From Vibrio qingdaonensis (GTDB taxonomy: Bacteria; Pseudomonadota; Gammaproteobacteria; Enterobacterales; Vibrionaceae): a DNA stretch of 49,999 nt. The translations under genes and the position numbers were made by a program. This document shows positions 24,462-31,861 of this stretch, piece after piece. Each line of letters opens with the position of its first letter. Within the stretch, counting starts at the first letter, position 1. The notes beneath the pieces are model-generated. The model made no database searches. It saw nothing but the letters and a program-made list of their open reading frames with translations, and was not told the origin of the DNA. Where the stretch lies: positions 1 to 49,999 of the forward strand of contig NZ_JAKRRY010000038.1 in the NCBI RefSeq assembly GCF_026191675.1, read 5' to 3'.

Positions 24462-24738
24462 ACATCATATGTTTACGGCGTATATCGAGTAAGGCAAAGA
24501 TACCGAAGGCCAAAATGGAGTATTTTTCCCACGTACTGAGCTTGAGATGCTCGCCGAATGCGCCCAAAAATATCGCCATTTGCACACCATGCATGATGAA
24601 CAAAAAGGCGGTCATGATGTAAAGTCCGATCGCACCCTGGCGATCAACGAAACCGTCAAAGGCGCCAAAAATATTGAGGATTAAAATTAACCAGATAAAA
24701 CCAAAGGCTATCTTGGCCAGTTTAATGAGTATGTTCAT
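24460..24738 (-). CDS. DUF1145 family membrane protein (YhhL-like)
   Basis: 92 residues, with hydrophobic segments at about 5-28, 36-56 and near the C-terminus. The family is conserved behind rsmD, and the arrangement is retained: the ATG overlaps the rsmD stop as ATGA, so translation is coupled. Motif-like segments include IFGAFDGFVDRQGAIGLY and FLGAFGEHL. Function is unknown. AAGGAACC upstream of the ATG lies within the end of rsmD. Confidence 0.85.
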   Translation of the reverse strand: MNILIKLAKIAFGFIWLILILNIFGAFDGFVDRQGAIGLYIMTAFLFIMHGVQMAIFLGAFGEHLKLSTWEKYSILAFGIFALLDIRRKHMM

Positions 24739-25334
24739 TCGTGGTTCCTTTTAAAAAGTCGATAACAGACCTGTCCTGCCGTTTTTTCTTTGAGTAGATC
24801 CCAATTTTCAGGAATAGCATCTAGAGTCAGTTCTTTTTCAGTCTCAATATAAACTAACGCATTTTCACTCAGCCAGCCATTCTGTTCCAGTAATGCGACA
24901 GTTTCTGGTAGTAAGCCTTGACGAAAAGGAGGGTCGATAAAAACCAAATCGTGTGGACTACCAGGTTGCGTAAGAAAAGTAAGGGCACTGGTATTGTGGA
25001 GACGAATATTGTCCGCTTTGAGTAGAGCAGTGTTACTGACCAATTGCTGATAAGCCTTATTATTCAGCTCAATCATTTGAACTTGACTGGCTTGTCTTGA
25101 TGCGGATTCAAAGCCTAGGCTTCCAGAGCCAGCAAAGACATCTAACACATGTGAGTGTGGGACATCTTGCGCGAGCCAGTTAAAAACGGTTTCCTTTACT
25201 CGGTCGGTGGTTGGGCGTAGACCCTCGGCATCATGGACGGGTAGTTTTCTACCGCGCCATAGTCCGCTAATAATACGCACACTCCCCATTGGGGCAGATT
25301 TTTGTGATGGAGTTTGCTTGCGACGTTTAACCAT
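24735..25334 (-). CDS. rsmD: 16S rRNA (guanine(966)-N2)-methyltransferase
   Basis: 199 residues from ATG 25334. VRIISGLWRGRKLPV begins the conserved domain; the SAM site is VLDVFAGSGSLGFE and the catalytic N-methyltransferase motif IV is FIDPPF. RsmD methylates G966 of 16S rRNA in the assembled small subunit. An in-frame TTG at 25352 would add six residues but no ribosome binding site favours it. Divergent from ftsY and coupled to DUF1145, the same neighbourhood as in E. coli (ftsY-rsmD-yhhL). Confidence 0.96.
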   Translation of the reverse strand: MVKRRKQTPSQKSAPMGSVRIISGLWRGRKLPVHDAEGLRPTTDRVKETVFNWLAQDVPHSHVLDVFAGSGSLGFESASRQASQVQMIELNNKAYQQLVSNTALLKADNIRLHNTSALTFLTQPGSPHDLVFIDPPFRQGLLPETVALLEQNGWLSENALVYIETEKELTLDAIPENWDLLKEKTAGQVCYRLFKRNHE

Positions 25335-25341
25335 AGATTTT

Positions 25342-25369
25342 TTGACCGACAATAAAGTGATACTATACG
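25342..25369 (+). promoter_or_regulatory. Candidate sigma-70 promoter for ftsY-ftsE-ftsX
   Basis: TTGACC (25342-25347) and TATACG (25364-25369) are separated by 16 bases, in the rsmD-ftsY gap, giving a leader of about 170 bases before ftsY. On the other strand TATAGT in the same bases could serve rsmD. Visual match only. Confidence 0.4.
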
Positions 25370-25545
25370 TAGCCCTACGAAGAGCTTAAGTTAATAGTGA
25401 CGAAGTGTACCAATCTCTGACGAAATTTTTCACTGCTTTGTCATATTTATTTTAGAGAGATTTTTCGCATTTAGCGATGCGTTGACTGACTTTGGCTCAG
25501 AGCCGATTTAAAACATTTGAAAGACAGCATTCAGGATAGTTTCAG

Positions 25546-26802
25546 ATGACAGAAAAGAAAAAACGCGGATTACTTTCTTGGCTTGGTTTTGGTGACGAAG
25601 AGTCTCCCCAGCAGAAACCGCAACAGCAAGATGAGCAACTGGAGGACGAACAACGTCTTGAACAAGCGCCTCAAGAGCTTGTGGAAAAAGAAGAAGTTGT
25701 TGTCGATAAGGCGTCGGTAAAACAGCCTGAAGAAGCAGAAGCAGAAGCAGAAGCAGAAGCAGAAGCAGAAGCAGAAGCAGAGCATGTTGACGAAAGCGCT
25801 CAGATAACGGCTCAGGTGAGTGTTCAAGAAAGTGAAGAAGAAAGCGTTCAAGAGCGTATTCATGAACAAGAAAAACCAACAGAGAGCTTCTTTGCTCGTC
25901 TTAAACGCAGTTTAAGTCGCACGAAAGCAAATATTGGTGCCGGCTTCTTTGGTTTATTTAAAGATAAGCAAATTGATGACGACTTGTTTGAAGAGTTGGA
26001 AGAGCAGCTACTGATTGCCGATGTTGGCATGGATACCACTTCAAAGATCATCGGTAATTTAACAGAGAAGGCATCGCGTCGTGACTTAAAAGACGGTGAA
26101 GCCTTGTATGGTTTACTAAAGGAAGAGATGGCTGAAATTCTTAGTCATGTTGAAAAGCCACTGGAAATCGATACGACTAAAACCCCGTATGTCATCTTGA
26201 TGGTTGGTGTGAATGGCGTAGGTAAAACCACGACCATTGGTAAATTAGCAAAACAATTCCAAGGACAAGGCAAGAAGGTCATGTTAGCAGCGGGAGATAC
26301 CTTCCGTGCCGCCGCGGTAGAACAACTGCAAGTATGGGGTGAGCGTAATAACGTTCCCGTTATCGCTCAGCATACCGGCGCAGATAGTGCTTCGGTCATT
26401 TATGATGCGATTGAAGCGGCGAAAGCGCGTGGGGTGGACGTTGTCATTGCTGATACCGCAGGTCGATTGCAAAATAAAGCGAACTTAATGGAAGAGCTGC
26501 GTAAGATCGTTCGCGTTATGAAAAAAATTGATGACTCAGCGCCGCATGAAATTATGTTAACGCTCGATGCTGGCACTGGACAAAACGCGATAAGCCAAGC
26601 CAAGCTATTTAGTGACGTTGCGCCATTAACCGGTATTACATTGACCAAGCTAGATGGTACCGCGAAGGGCGGCGTGATTTTTGCTATTGCTGATCAGTTC
26701 CAAATCCCTATTCGTTACATCGGGGTCGGGGAAGGGATTGATGATCTTCGTCCGTTTGAGACTCAAGACTTTATTGACGCGTTGTTTAGTCGTGATGAAT
26801 AA
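25546..26802 (+). CDS. ftsY: Signal recognition particle receptor FtsY
   Basis: 418 residues. The N-terminal A domain (1 to about 115) is very acidic and includes eight Glu-Ala dipeptides; it targets the membrane. The NG GTPase domain follows, with the P-loop GVNGVGKTTTIGKLA, DTAGR, and TKLDGTAKGG. FtsY docks SRP-bound ribosomes at the SecYEG translocon. The start MTEKKKRGLLSWLGFG has the short amphipathic membrane-binding helix. It is followed by ftsE and ftsX and divergent from rsmD, as in E. coli. Confidence 0.98.
   Translation: MTEKKKRGLLSWLGFGDEESPQQKPQQQDEQLEDEQRLEQAPQELVEKEEVVVDKASVKQPEEAEAEAEAEAEAEAEAEHVDESAQITAQVSVQESEEESVQERIHEQEKPTESFFARLKRSLSRTKANIGAGFFGLFKDKQIDDDLFEELEEQLLIADVGMDTTSKIIGNLTEKASRRDLKDGEALYGLLKEEMAEILSHVEKPLEIDTTKTPYVILMVGVNGVGKTTTIGKLAKQFQGQGKKVMLAAGDTFRAAAVEQLQVWGERNNVPVIAQHTGADSASVIYDAIEAAKARGVDVVIADTAGRLQNKANLMEELRKIVRVMKKIDDSAPHEIMLTLDAGTGQNAISQAKLFSDVAPLTGITLTKLDGTAKGGVIFAIADQFQIPIRYIGVGEGIDDLRPFETQDFIDALFSRDE
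25732..25779 (+). repeat. Hexanucleotide tandem repeat (GAAGCA)8 within ftsY
   Basis: Eight perfect copies of GAAGCA encode (Glu-Ala)8 in the acidic A domain of FtsY. Because the unit is six bases, expansion or contraction keeps the frame. The opposite strand reads as a long Leu/Cys/Phe-rich open frame that is only a shadow of this repeat. Confidence 0.97.
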
Positions 26803-26907
26803 GCGAATACGAGCAAGGTGACAGTTGTCAGCGACAAAGACAACGGATAATAGGGATGCATAGCATCCCTTTTCAACACAGAATACCCAGATCAGAGGAA
26901 TGATTCG

Positions 26908-27579
26908 GTGATCAAATTTGAGCAAGTGAGCAAGGCTTACCGAGGGGGACGACAAGCCCTTCAAAAGGTCGACTTTCACCTGAAACGAGGTGAAATGGCA
27001 TTTCTAGGTGGTCATTCTGGTGCCGGAAAAAGTACTCTCCTGAAGTTGATTTGCGCATTGGAGCGCCCAACAGATGGTCGTATTTTGTTTAATGATCATG
27101 ATATTAGCCGTATTCCTCCAAAGGATATTCCCTTCCTGCGTCGTAATATTGGCATCGTTTTCCAAGATCATCGCTTACTTATGGATAGAACCGTATTTGA
27201 TAATGTGGCATTACCCATGCGTATAGAAGCGATCGCTGAAAATGAAATTAAACGTCGTGTTTCTGCGGCGTTGGATAAAACAGGCTTGCTAGATAAAGCG
27301 AAATGCTTGCCAAGCCAATTATCTGGTGGCGAACAACAACGAGTGGGCATCGCAAGAGCGGTGGTAAACCGACCTACGATGCTGCTGGCAGATGAACCTA
27401 CAGGTAACTTAGACCCAGAGTTGTCAAATAAAGTCTTACAGTTATTTGAGGAGTTTAATCGAGCGGGTGTGTCCATTTTATTGGCAACGCATGATATTCA
27501 TCTTGTGCGCTCTCGTCCTCAGTATCGCTACCTAGAGCTGAATCAGGGTTTCTTAAGTGAGGTGAGTGATGGTGTTTAA
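26908..27579 (+). CDS. ftsE: Cell division ATP-binding protein FtsE
   Basis: 223 residues, an ABC ATPase. Walker A is GHSGAGKST (about residues 35-43), the ABC signature is LSGGEQQRV, Walker B is LLADEPTGNLD. With FtsX it forms a septal complex that activates peptidoglycan hydrolases through EnvC or related factors. The start is GTG at 26908, with GAGGAA about eight bases upstream; the N-terminus MIKFEQVSKAY is typical. It overlaps ftsX by 11 bases. Confidence 0.98.
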   Translation: MIKFEQVSKAYRGGRQALQKVDFHLKRGEMAFLGGHSGAGKSTLLKLICALERPTDGRILFNDHDISRIPPKDIPFLRRNIGIVFQDHRLLMDRTVFDNVALPMRIEAIAENEIKRRVSAALDKTGLLDKAKCLPSQLSGGEQQRVGIARAVVNRPTMLLADEPTGNLDPELSNKVLQLFEEFNRAGVSILLATHDIHLVRSRPQYRYLELNQGFLSEVSDGV

Positions 27580-28528
27580 ACGTAAAAATAAACAGCGTCC
27601 TAAGAAGCAGCGGTTAGCGTCGGATGGTTTTTTTGCCGTGCACTGGAAACAAGCAAAGTCGTCGTTACAAGAGCTTTGGCAGCGTCCTCTTGGCAATTTA
27701 TTAACGTTGGCTGTCATTTCAATGGCTCTCACGATGCCTGCTTGTCTGTATTTGCTAGGTAAAAACGTGGCGGTTGCAGCCGGTGATGTGACCAGCCACT
27801 CGCAAGTGACAGCTTACATCACAACGGGCGTACCCGATGCACGAGTATTGGTGTTAAAGGATGCAATTGAAGGTTGGGAAGAGGTTAAAGAGGTAGAATA
27901 CATTACTCCTCAACAAGGTCTTGCTGAGCTTAGTGAGCATTCTGGACTCGATCAGGCGATAAGCTTGCTCGATGGTTATGCATTGCCTGGCGTTTTGGTG
28001 ATTGAACCTGCCAATACCAGTGTCGAAACTGACCGTAGTCTGGTGTCAAAGTTACGAACGCAACCGGATGTGACGGATATTCGGCGAGATGAAGATTGGC
28101 TAAGCCGCTTTGATGCGATCAAGACACTATCGTCAACACTGGTTATTACCTTATCGGTTTTAATGCTGGCATCGGTCTTCCTTATTGTTGGTAACACGCT
28201 ACGCTTTAATGTATTGGCAAATAAAGAAGCCATTCAGACCATGAAACTTATCGGCGCGACAGACAGCTACATCTTGAGGCCCTATTTATATTCAGGTATG
28301 TGGTTTGGCTTCCTTGGCGCTGCGATTGCTTGGTTATTGACGGCGTTAATTACCGTTGTCCTAAATCGAGCAGTAACGGATTTAGCGATGCTTTACGATA
28401 GCGACTTTAGACTGATAGGACTGAATTGGGATGAAACCTTGCTAATACTCATGGTTGGCGTATTTCTTGGTATTTGCGCGGCAAGAATTTCTGCCAAGCG
28501 TCATTTAAAAGAAATTGAACCGGTTTAA
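27569..28528 (+). CDS. ftsX: Cell division protein FtsX
   Basis: 319 residues. A basic cytoplasmic N-terminus (KRKNKQRPKKQR) is followed by a first transmembrane segment (LLTLAVISMALTMPACLYLL, ending about residue 62), a periplasmic loop that contacts the hydrolase activator, and three C-terminal transmembrane helices with the FtsX/MacB-type permease fold (MKLIGATDSYILRPYLYSG between them). ATG 27569 has GAGGTGAG a few bases upstream and lies inside the end of ftsE. A 264-base gap to rpoH follows. Confidence 0.97.
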   Translation: MVFKRKNKQRPKKQRLASDGFFAVHWKQAKSSLQELWQRPLGNLLTLAVISMALTMPACLYLLGKNVAVAAGDVTSHSQVTAYITTGVPDARVLVLKDAIEGWEEVKEVEYITPQQGLAELSEHSGLDQAISLLDGYALPGVLVIEPANTSVETDRSLVSKLRTQPDVTDIRRDEDWLSRFDAIKTLSSTLVITLSVLMLASVFLIVGNTLRFNVLANKEAIQTMKLIGATDSYILRPYLYSGMWFGFLGAAIAWLLTALITVVLNRAVTDLAMLYDSDFRLIGLNWDETLLILMVGVFLGICAARISAKRHLKEIEPV

Positions 28529-28672
28529 TGTAAGCAGGTCTTAATGAAAGTGGCATGGCGGCATTTATAGAGCAACGAGTAATCGGTGGAGTATTCAACC
28601 ACATAGCAAGATGAACGTCGCAAATATGTCAGTAATACCTATTAATGAGTGAAAATTAATCGTCTTTTGCTC

Positions 28673-28700
28673 TTGTTTAGTGCAACTGATTATGCATAAT
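28673..28700 (+). promoter_or_regulatory. Candidate promoter upstream of rpoH
   Basis: TTGTTT (28673-28678) and CATAAT (28695-28700) with 16-base spacing lie about 90 bases before the rpoH ATG. The 264-base ftsX-rpoH gap probably holds several promoters, as in E. coli; CTTGAA at about 28714 is another -35-like element without a convincing heat-shock -10. Confidence 0.4.
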
Positions 28701-28792
28701 TACAACCCCCTTCTTGAATCTCTATTGGATTAGGTTCAGTATTGTTGGGTTAAGAAGGTGTTGTATCCCACTCAAAGTGAATGAGGAAGTGA

Positions 28793-29650
28793 ATGACTAA
28801 CCAAGCGTATTCAATGGCTTTAGTTACACAGGATAGCCTTGATGGCTATATCCGATCAGTGAACAGTTACCCTATGTTGACACCTGATGAGGAACGTGGG
28901 CTAGCTGAGCGATTACACTATAAAGGTGAAATTGATGCTGCGAAAGGGCTTATCCTTTCTCATCTTCGATTCGTTGTTCATGTTGCTCGTGGATATTCTG
29001 GCTATGGATTGCCAATGGCAGACTTAGTTCAGGAAGGCAACATTGGCCTAATGAAAGCGGTGAAGCGATTCAATCCTGAAGTCGGTGTTCGTCTTGTTTC
29101 TTTTGCTGTGCACTGGATTAAAGCTGAAATTCACGAATATGTGCTGAGAAACTGGCGCATTGTGAAAGTTGCGACGACTAAAGCGCAACGTAAGCTTTTC
29201 TTTAACCTGCGTAAATCTAAGAAGCGTTTAGGTTGGTTCAATAACGGTGAAGTTGAAACAGTTGCAAAAGAGCTCGGCGTAGAACCCTCAGAGGTTCGTG
29301 AAATGGAATCTCGACTGGCGGCGCAAGATCCGACGTTTGAGATGCCAACCGATGATGATGATACAGGCGTTTCTTACACCGCCCCGTCACTGTACCTCGA
29401 AGACCGTAGCTCTGATCTTGCTGACAATGTGGAAGCTGAGAATTGGGAAAATCACACCAATAATCGTTTAGGTCATGCATTATCAACGCTTGATGAACGC
29501 AGCCAGCATATTGTCCGCTCTCGTTGGTTAAATGATAACAAGTCGACGCTACAAGATCTTGCTGACAACTACGGTGTTTCTGCTGAGCGAATTCGACAGC
29601 TTGAAAAGAATGCCATGAAGAAATTAAAGGCGGCGGTTGGCGAGTTCTAA
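28793..29650 (+). CDS. rpoH: RNA polymerase heat-shock sigma factor RpoH (sigma-32)
   Basis: 285 residues, nearly identical in plan to E. coli sigma-32. Region 2 includes DLVQEGNIGLMKAVKRFNP and VSFAVHWIKAEIHEYVLRNW; the RpoH box QRKLFFNLRKSKKRLGWF, which governs chaperone-dependent turnover, is intact; region 4.2 ends with YGVSAERIRQLEKNAMKKL. The ATG has GAGGAAG about five bases upstream, and the leader and early coding part could fold as a thermosensor, as known for E. coli rpoH, though I have not modelled it. A strong terminator follows. Confidence 0.98.
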   Translation: MTNQAYSMALVTQDSLDGYIRSVNSYPMLTPDEERGLAERLHYKGEIDAAKGLILSHLRFVVHVARGYSGYGLPMADLVQEGNIGLMKAVKRFNPEVGVRLVSFAVHWIKAEIHEYVLRNWRIVKVATTKAQRKLFFNLRKSKKRLGWFNNGEVETVAKELGVEPSEVREMESRLAAQDPTFEMPTDDDDTGVSYTAPSLYLEDRSSDLADNVEAENWENHTNNRLGHALSTLDERSQHIVRSRWLNDNKSTLQDLADNYGVSAERIRQLEKNAMKKLKAAVGEF

Positions 29651-29670
29651 CCGAGTCTTAACTCTTTTCG

Positions 29671-29702
29671 AAGGCCGCGATCTTATGATCGCGGCCTTTT
29701 TT
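29671..29702 (+). terminator. Rho-independent terminator of rpoH
   Basis: AAGGCCGCGATC (29671-29682) and GATCGCGGCCTT (29687-29698) form a perfect 12-bp stem with a TTAT loop, followed by further T. The stem contains two GATC sites that belong to the cluster described next. Confidence 0.93.
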
Positions 29703-29970
29703 ATTGGGATCGAAAAAGGGATCGAAAAATCGATCGCAAACGTTCTCTTCTCTTGTGGATAACTCTGTGAGGAAATTATTCGCCAGCTGTCAGAAAGCGG
29801 CGAGTAATGGTACTTTCAACGGCTTTATGCCTTGGGGATACCTTTTACTTTACTCACAGCAAAATCAAGATCATCACTATATATAGTGGATCAAAAGATC
29901 AAAAAACACTTTATTCACGCAATCCACAGATTTACACACAGCTGGTGATTTATTAAACGTTAGTGGATAA
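29679..29970. other. Cluster of GATC sites and DnaA-box-like sequences between rpoH and glpE
   Basis: The 389-base gap between the rpoH terminator and glpE holds no gene. GATC starts at 29679, 29687, 29708, 29720, 29732, 29869, 29889 and 29897; the middle three are exactly 12 bases apart because GGGATCGAAAAA is repeated in tandem (29706-29729). TGTGGATAA at 29754-29762 is the perfect reverse complement of the DnaA box TTATCCACA. Near matches are TTATTCACG (29911), AATCCACA (29921), TTACACACA (29932) and AGTGGATAA (29962). The DNA from about 29860 onward is AT-rich. No repeats typical of a plasmid and no initiator gene lie nearby. Confidence 0.6.
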
Positions 29971-30091
29971 CCTTATTGATTGTCAGTACTTTATTAGCAC
30001 TGAATAGTGATAATATGGACACAGAGAAATTACGAATGAAAATCGTCATAATTTGTGTGATGAAATGCCAAAAAGGTGAGGAATTAGCGTT

Positions 30092-30418
30092 ATGGACCAG
30101 CTTCAACATATCGATGTACAGCGTGCTCAGCAGGCACTAATAGAAAATCCAGAAGCACGCTTGGTCGACATACGAGACCCTCAAACATTTGCGACAGCTC
30201 ATGCACCGGGAGCGTTTCATTTGACCAATGATTCCCTGGTCGAATTCATGCGTGAGGTTGACTTTGATGCGCCAGTATTCGTGATGTGTTATCACGGCAT
30301 TAGCAGCCAAGGTGCTGGCCAGTATTTACTTAATCAAGGTTTTGATGACGTGTATAACGTTGATGGCGGCTTTGAAGCATGGCATAGAGCTGGCTTTCCT
30401 GTTGAGAGCTTTTTATGA
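30092..30418 (+). CDS. glpE: Thiosulfate sulfurtransferase GlpE (single-domain rhodanese)
   Basis: 108 residues, one rhodanese domain. The active-site loop is CYHGISSQG with Cys66 as the sulfur carrier; VDIRDPQTFATAHAPGAFHL is the conserved N-terminal segment (residues 25-44). GlpE transfers sulfur from thiosulfate to acceptors such as cyanide or thioredoxin in vitro. AGGTGAGGAA lies about ten bases before the ATG. The stop overlaps the glpG start as ATGA, so the pair is coupled as in E. coli; the E. coli third gene glpR is absent here. Confidence 0.96.
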   Translation: MDQLQHIDVQRAQQALIENPEARLVDIRDPQTFATAHAPGAFHLTNDSLVEFMREVDFDAPVFVMCYHGISSQGAGQYLLNQGFDDVYNVDGGFEAWHRAGFPVESFL

Positions 30419-31248
30419 TTCGATTGATTACTCTTCAAAGCCCTAGAATGGGCCAAGCCTTTATCGACTATATGGCGACAAGGCAGATCGATATTCAAAT
30501 GATGCCTGAGGGGAGTGGTCAATTTGCCCTGTGGCTGATGAAAGACGAAGACAAGATAGAGACAGAAGCGGAACTTAAATTGTTTCTCGAGGATCCAGGT
30601 AATAGCAAGTATCAAGCCTCTTCTTGGGATATGGCAGAAACTCGTCGTAATCCATTTAAATATTCTACGCCAAGTTTTCTCGCTATGCTCAAAGCAAAAG
30701 CGGGTGTCGTGACGTTAGGGATTATGCTGATATGCTCGGTTATTTTTGTGCTGCAGCAGGTTGGTCTCGCTCAAGCAATCTTTTCTGCGCTGCATTTTCC
30801 CGCCGAAGACGGTCAGCAATGGCAAATATGGCGTTGGTTTACTCATGGTCTACTGCATTTCTCTGCTATGCATATCATTTTCAACTTATTGTGGTGGTGG
30901 CAGTTCGGTGGAGATATAGAACAGAAACTGGGGAGTCGGAAGTTACTTGAAATCTTTTTAGTCTCCGCGGCGGTTTCTGGTACCGGACAATACTGGGTCG
31001 ATGGTGCCAACTTTGGCGGCTTGTCTGGCGTGGTATATGCGCTTGTGGGCTATCTATGGGTGATCACTTGGAAGCGACCAGATATTGGTTTAGAAATGCC
31101 TAGACCGCTCATTGGCTTTATGTTGGTTTGGTTAGTCTTAGGCTTTGTTCAGCCGTTTATGGCGATAGCCAATACCGCGCACCTAGCCGGATTAATCAGT
31201 GGTGCGGCGCTCGGTATGATCGATAGCTCGCGTCTTACGCGTCGCTGA
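30415..31248 (+). CDS. glpG: Rhomboid intramembrane serine protease GlpG
   Basis: 277 residues. A cytoplasmic N-terminal domain (about 1-75) precedes six transmembrane helices. The catalytic Ser (about 204) is in GGLSGVVYALVGY and the catalytic His (about 256) in NTAHLAGLISG; the WRWFTHGLLHFSAMHIIFN segment (about residues 140-160) is the conserved loop and helix 2 region. GlpG cleaves membrane proteins within the bilayer. Translationally coupled to glpE by a four-base overlap. Confidence 0.97.
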   Translation: MIRLITLQSPRMGQAFIDYMATRQIDIQMMPEGSGQFALWLMKDEDKIETEAELKLFLEDPGNSKYQASSWDMAETRRNPFKYSTPSFLAMLKAKAGVVTLGIMLICSVIFVLQQVGLAQAIFSALHFPAEDGQQWQIWRWFTHGLLHFSAMHIIFNLLWWWQFGGDIEQKLGSRKLLEIFLVSAAVSGTGQYWVDGANFGGLSGVVYALVGYLWVITWKRPDIGLEMPRPLIGFMLVWLVLGFVQPFMAIANTAHLAGLISGAALGMIDSSRLTRR

Positions 31249-31293
31249 GATTGACGTAGGCTATGAACGTATTGGTATTGGAACCTATCACGC

Positions 31294-31701
31294 TTACTGA
31301 TAAAGGTATTTCGTGAAAAGCAGATCAGCAATGACGGCTTTTCCTGTTTCAGCCAGTAGTAGGTTGTTCAGTTTGTCGACTAATGCATGGCGTATCTCTT
31401 CTCGCCCAGACAGCGATTTGATCACGTCGGCATTTTGTCGGCCAAGATGCTCAATAACCGCATCTCTAATGAGTGGCTGGTGGTGCTCAATAATGCCCAG
31501 GTCACCAGAGTCTGCCACCATGACATCAATGCGCACTTGAACGTAACCTAAGCGATTACCTTTGGTAAAAAAGTTCGTTGTCAGCTCTGGCTCCAATGTG
31601 AAGTACGCCAGTGATGGCACAGGCTCTTCAGAGGCAAGGCTGGACATTGAAACAGTCAAGCCTAGCATTAGGAAAAACTGGGTTAGGTAACGTTTACGCA
31701 T
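31294..31701 (-). CDS. Orphan FliL-like exported protein
   Basis: 135 residues. An N-terminal signal sequence (LTQFFLMLGLTVSMSSLAS) with probable cleavage after Ala-Ser is followed by a FliL-type periplasmic domain: the strand YVQVRIDVMVADS and the segment PLIRDAVIEHLGRQNADVIKSL (residues about 80-101) match the family pattern in which FliL supports the flagellar stator. Unlike flagellar FliL it seems to have a cleaved signal rather than a retained anchor and lies alone among housekeeping genes. AGAGGG precedes the ATG. Divergent from ubiC. Function is inferred only. Confidence 0.75.
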   Translation of the reverse strand: MRKRYLTQFFLMLGLTVSMSSLASEEPVPSLAYFTLEPELTTNFFTKGNRLGYVQVRIDVMVADSGDLGIIEHHQPLIRDAVIEHLGRQNADVIKSLSGREEIRHALVDKLNNLLLAETGKAVIADLLFTKYLYQ

Positions 31702-31774
31702 ATTTCCCTCTTGGAAATCCCATTAAGCCGATATTACAAGCGATTAACTTTGTTACAATGGCGCAATACAGCCT

Positions 31775-31845
31775 GAGTTAATTCACTCATAGAGTGATAC
31801 AATACGGCCACTCAATATAATTATGATTGTACGCGCTAAGCGCGT
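31775..31845 (+). promoter_or_regulatory. ubiC promoter with two palindromes
   Basis: GAGTTA (31775-31780) and TGA-TACAAT (-10 at 31798-31803) are 17 bases apart. The spacer contains the perfect palindrome TCACTC-ATA-GAGTGA (31783-31797), directly abutting the -10 box. Downstream lies a second palindrome, ACGCGCT-A-AGCGCGT (31831-31845), about 30 bases past the expected start of transcription and before the preferred ubiC ATG. Both look like operator sites rather than terminators. Confidence 0.5.
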
Positions 31846-31861
31846 GTTATTGAATAGTAAA

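Noticed and set aside
25508..25879. Open frames on the minus strand with long Leu, Cys/Phe or similar runs
   Set aside because: They are antisense shadows of the (GAAGCA)8 repeat in ftsY and have no ribosome binding site or family similarity.
29679..29970. The primary chromosomal origin oriC or a crtS site
   Set aside because: The known Vibrio oriC lies by mnmG/mioC and crtS at another locus; gene neighbours here are rpoH and glpE, so only DnaA/GATC clustering is claimed.
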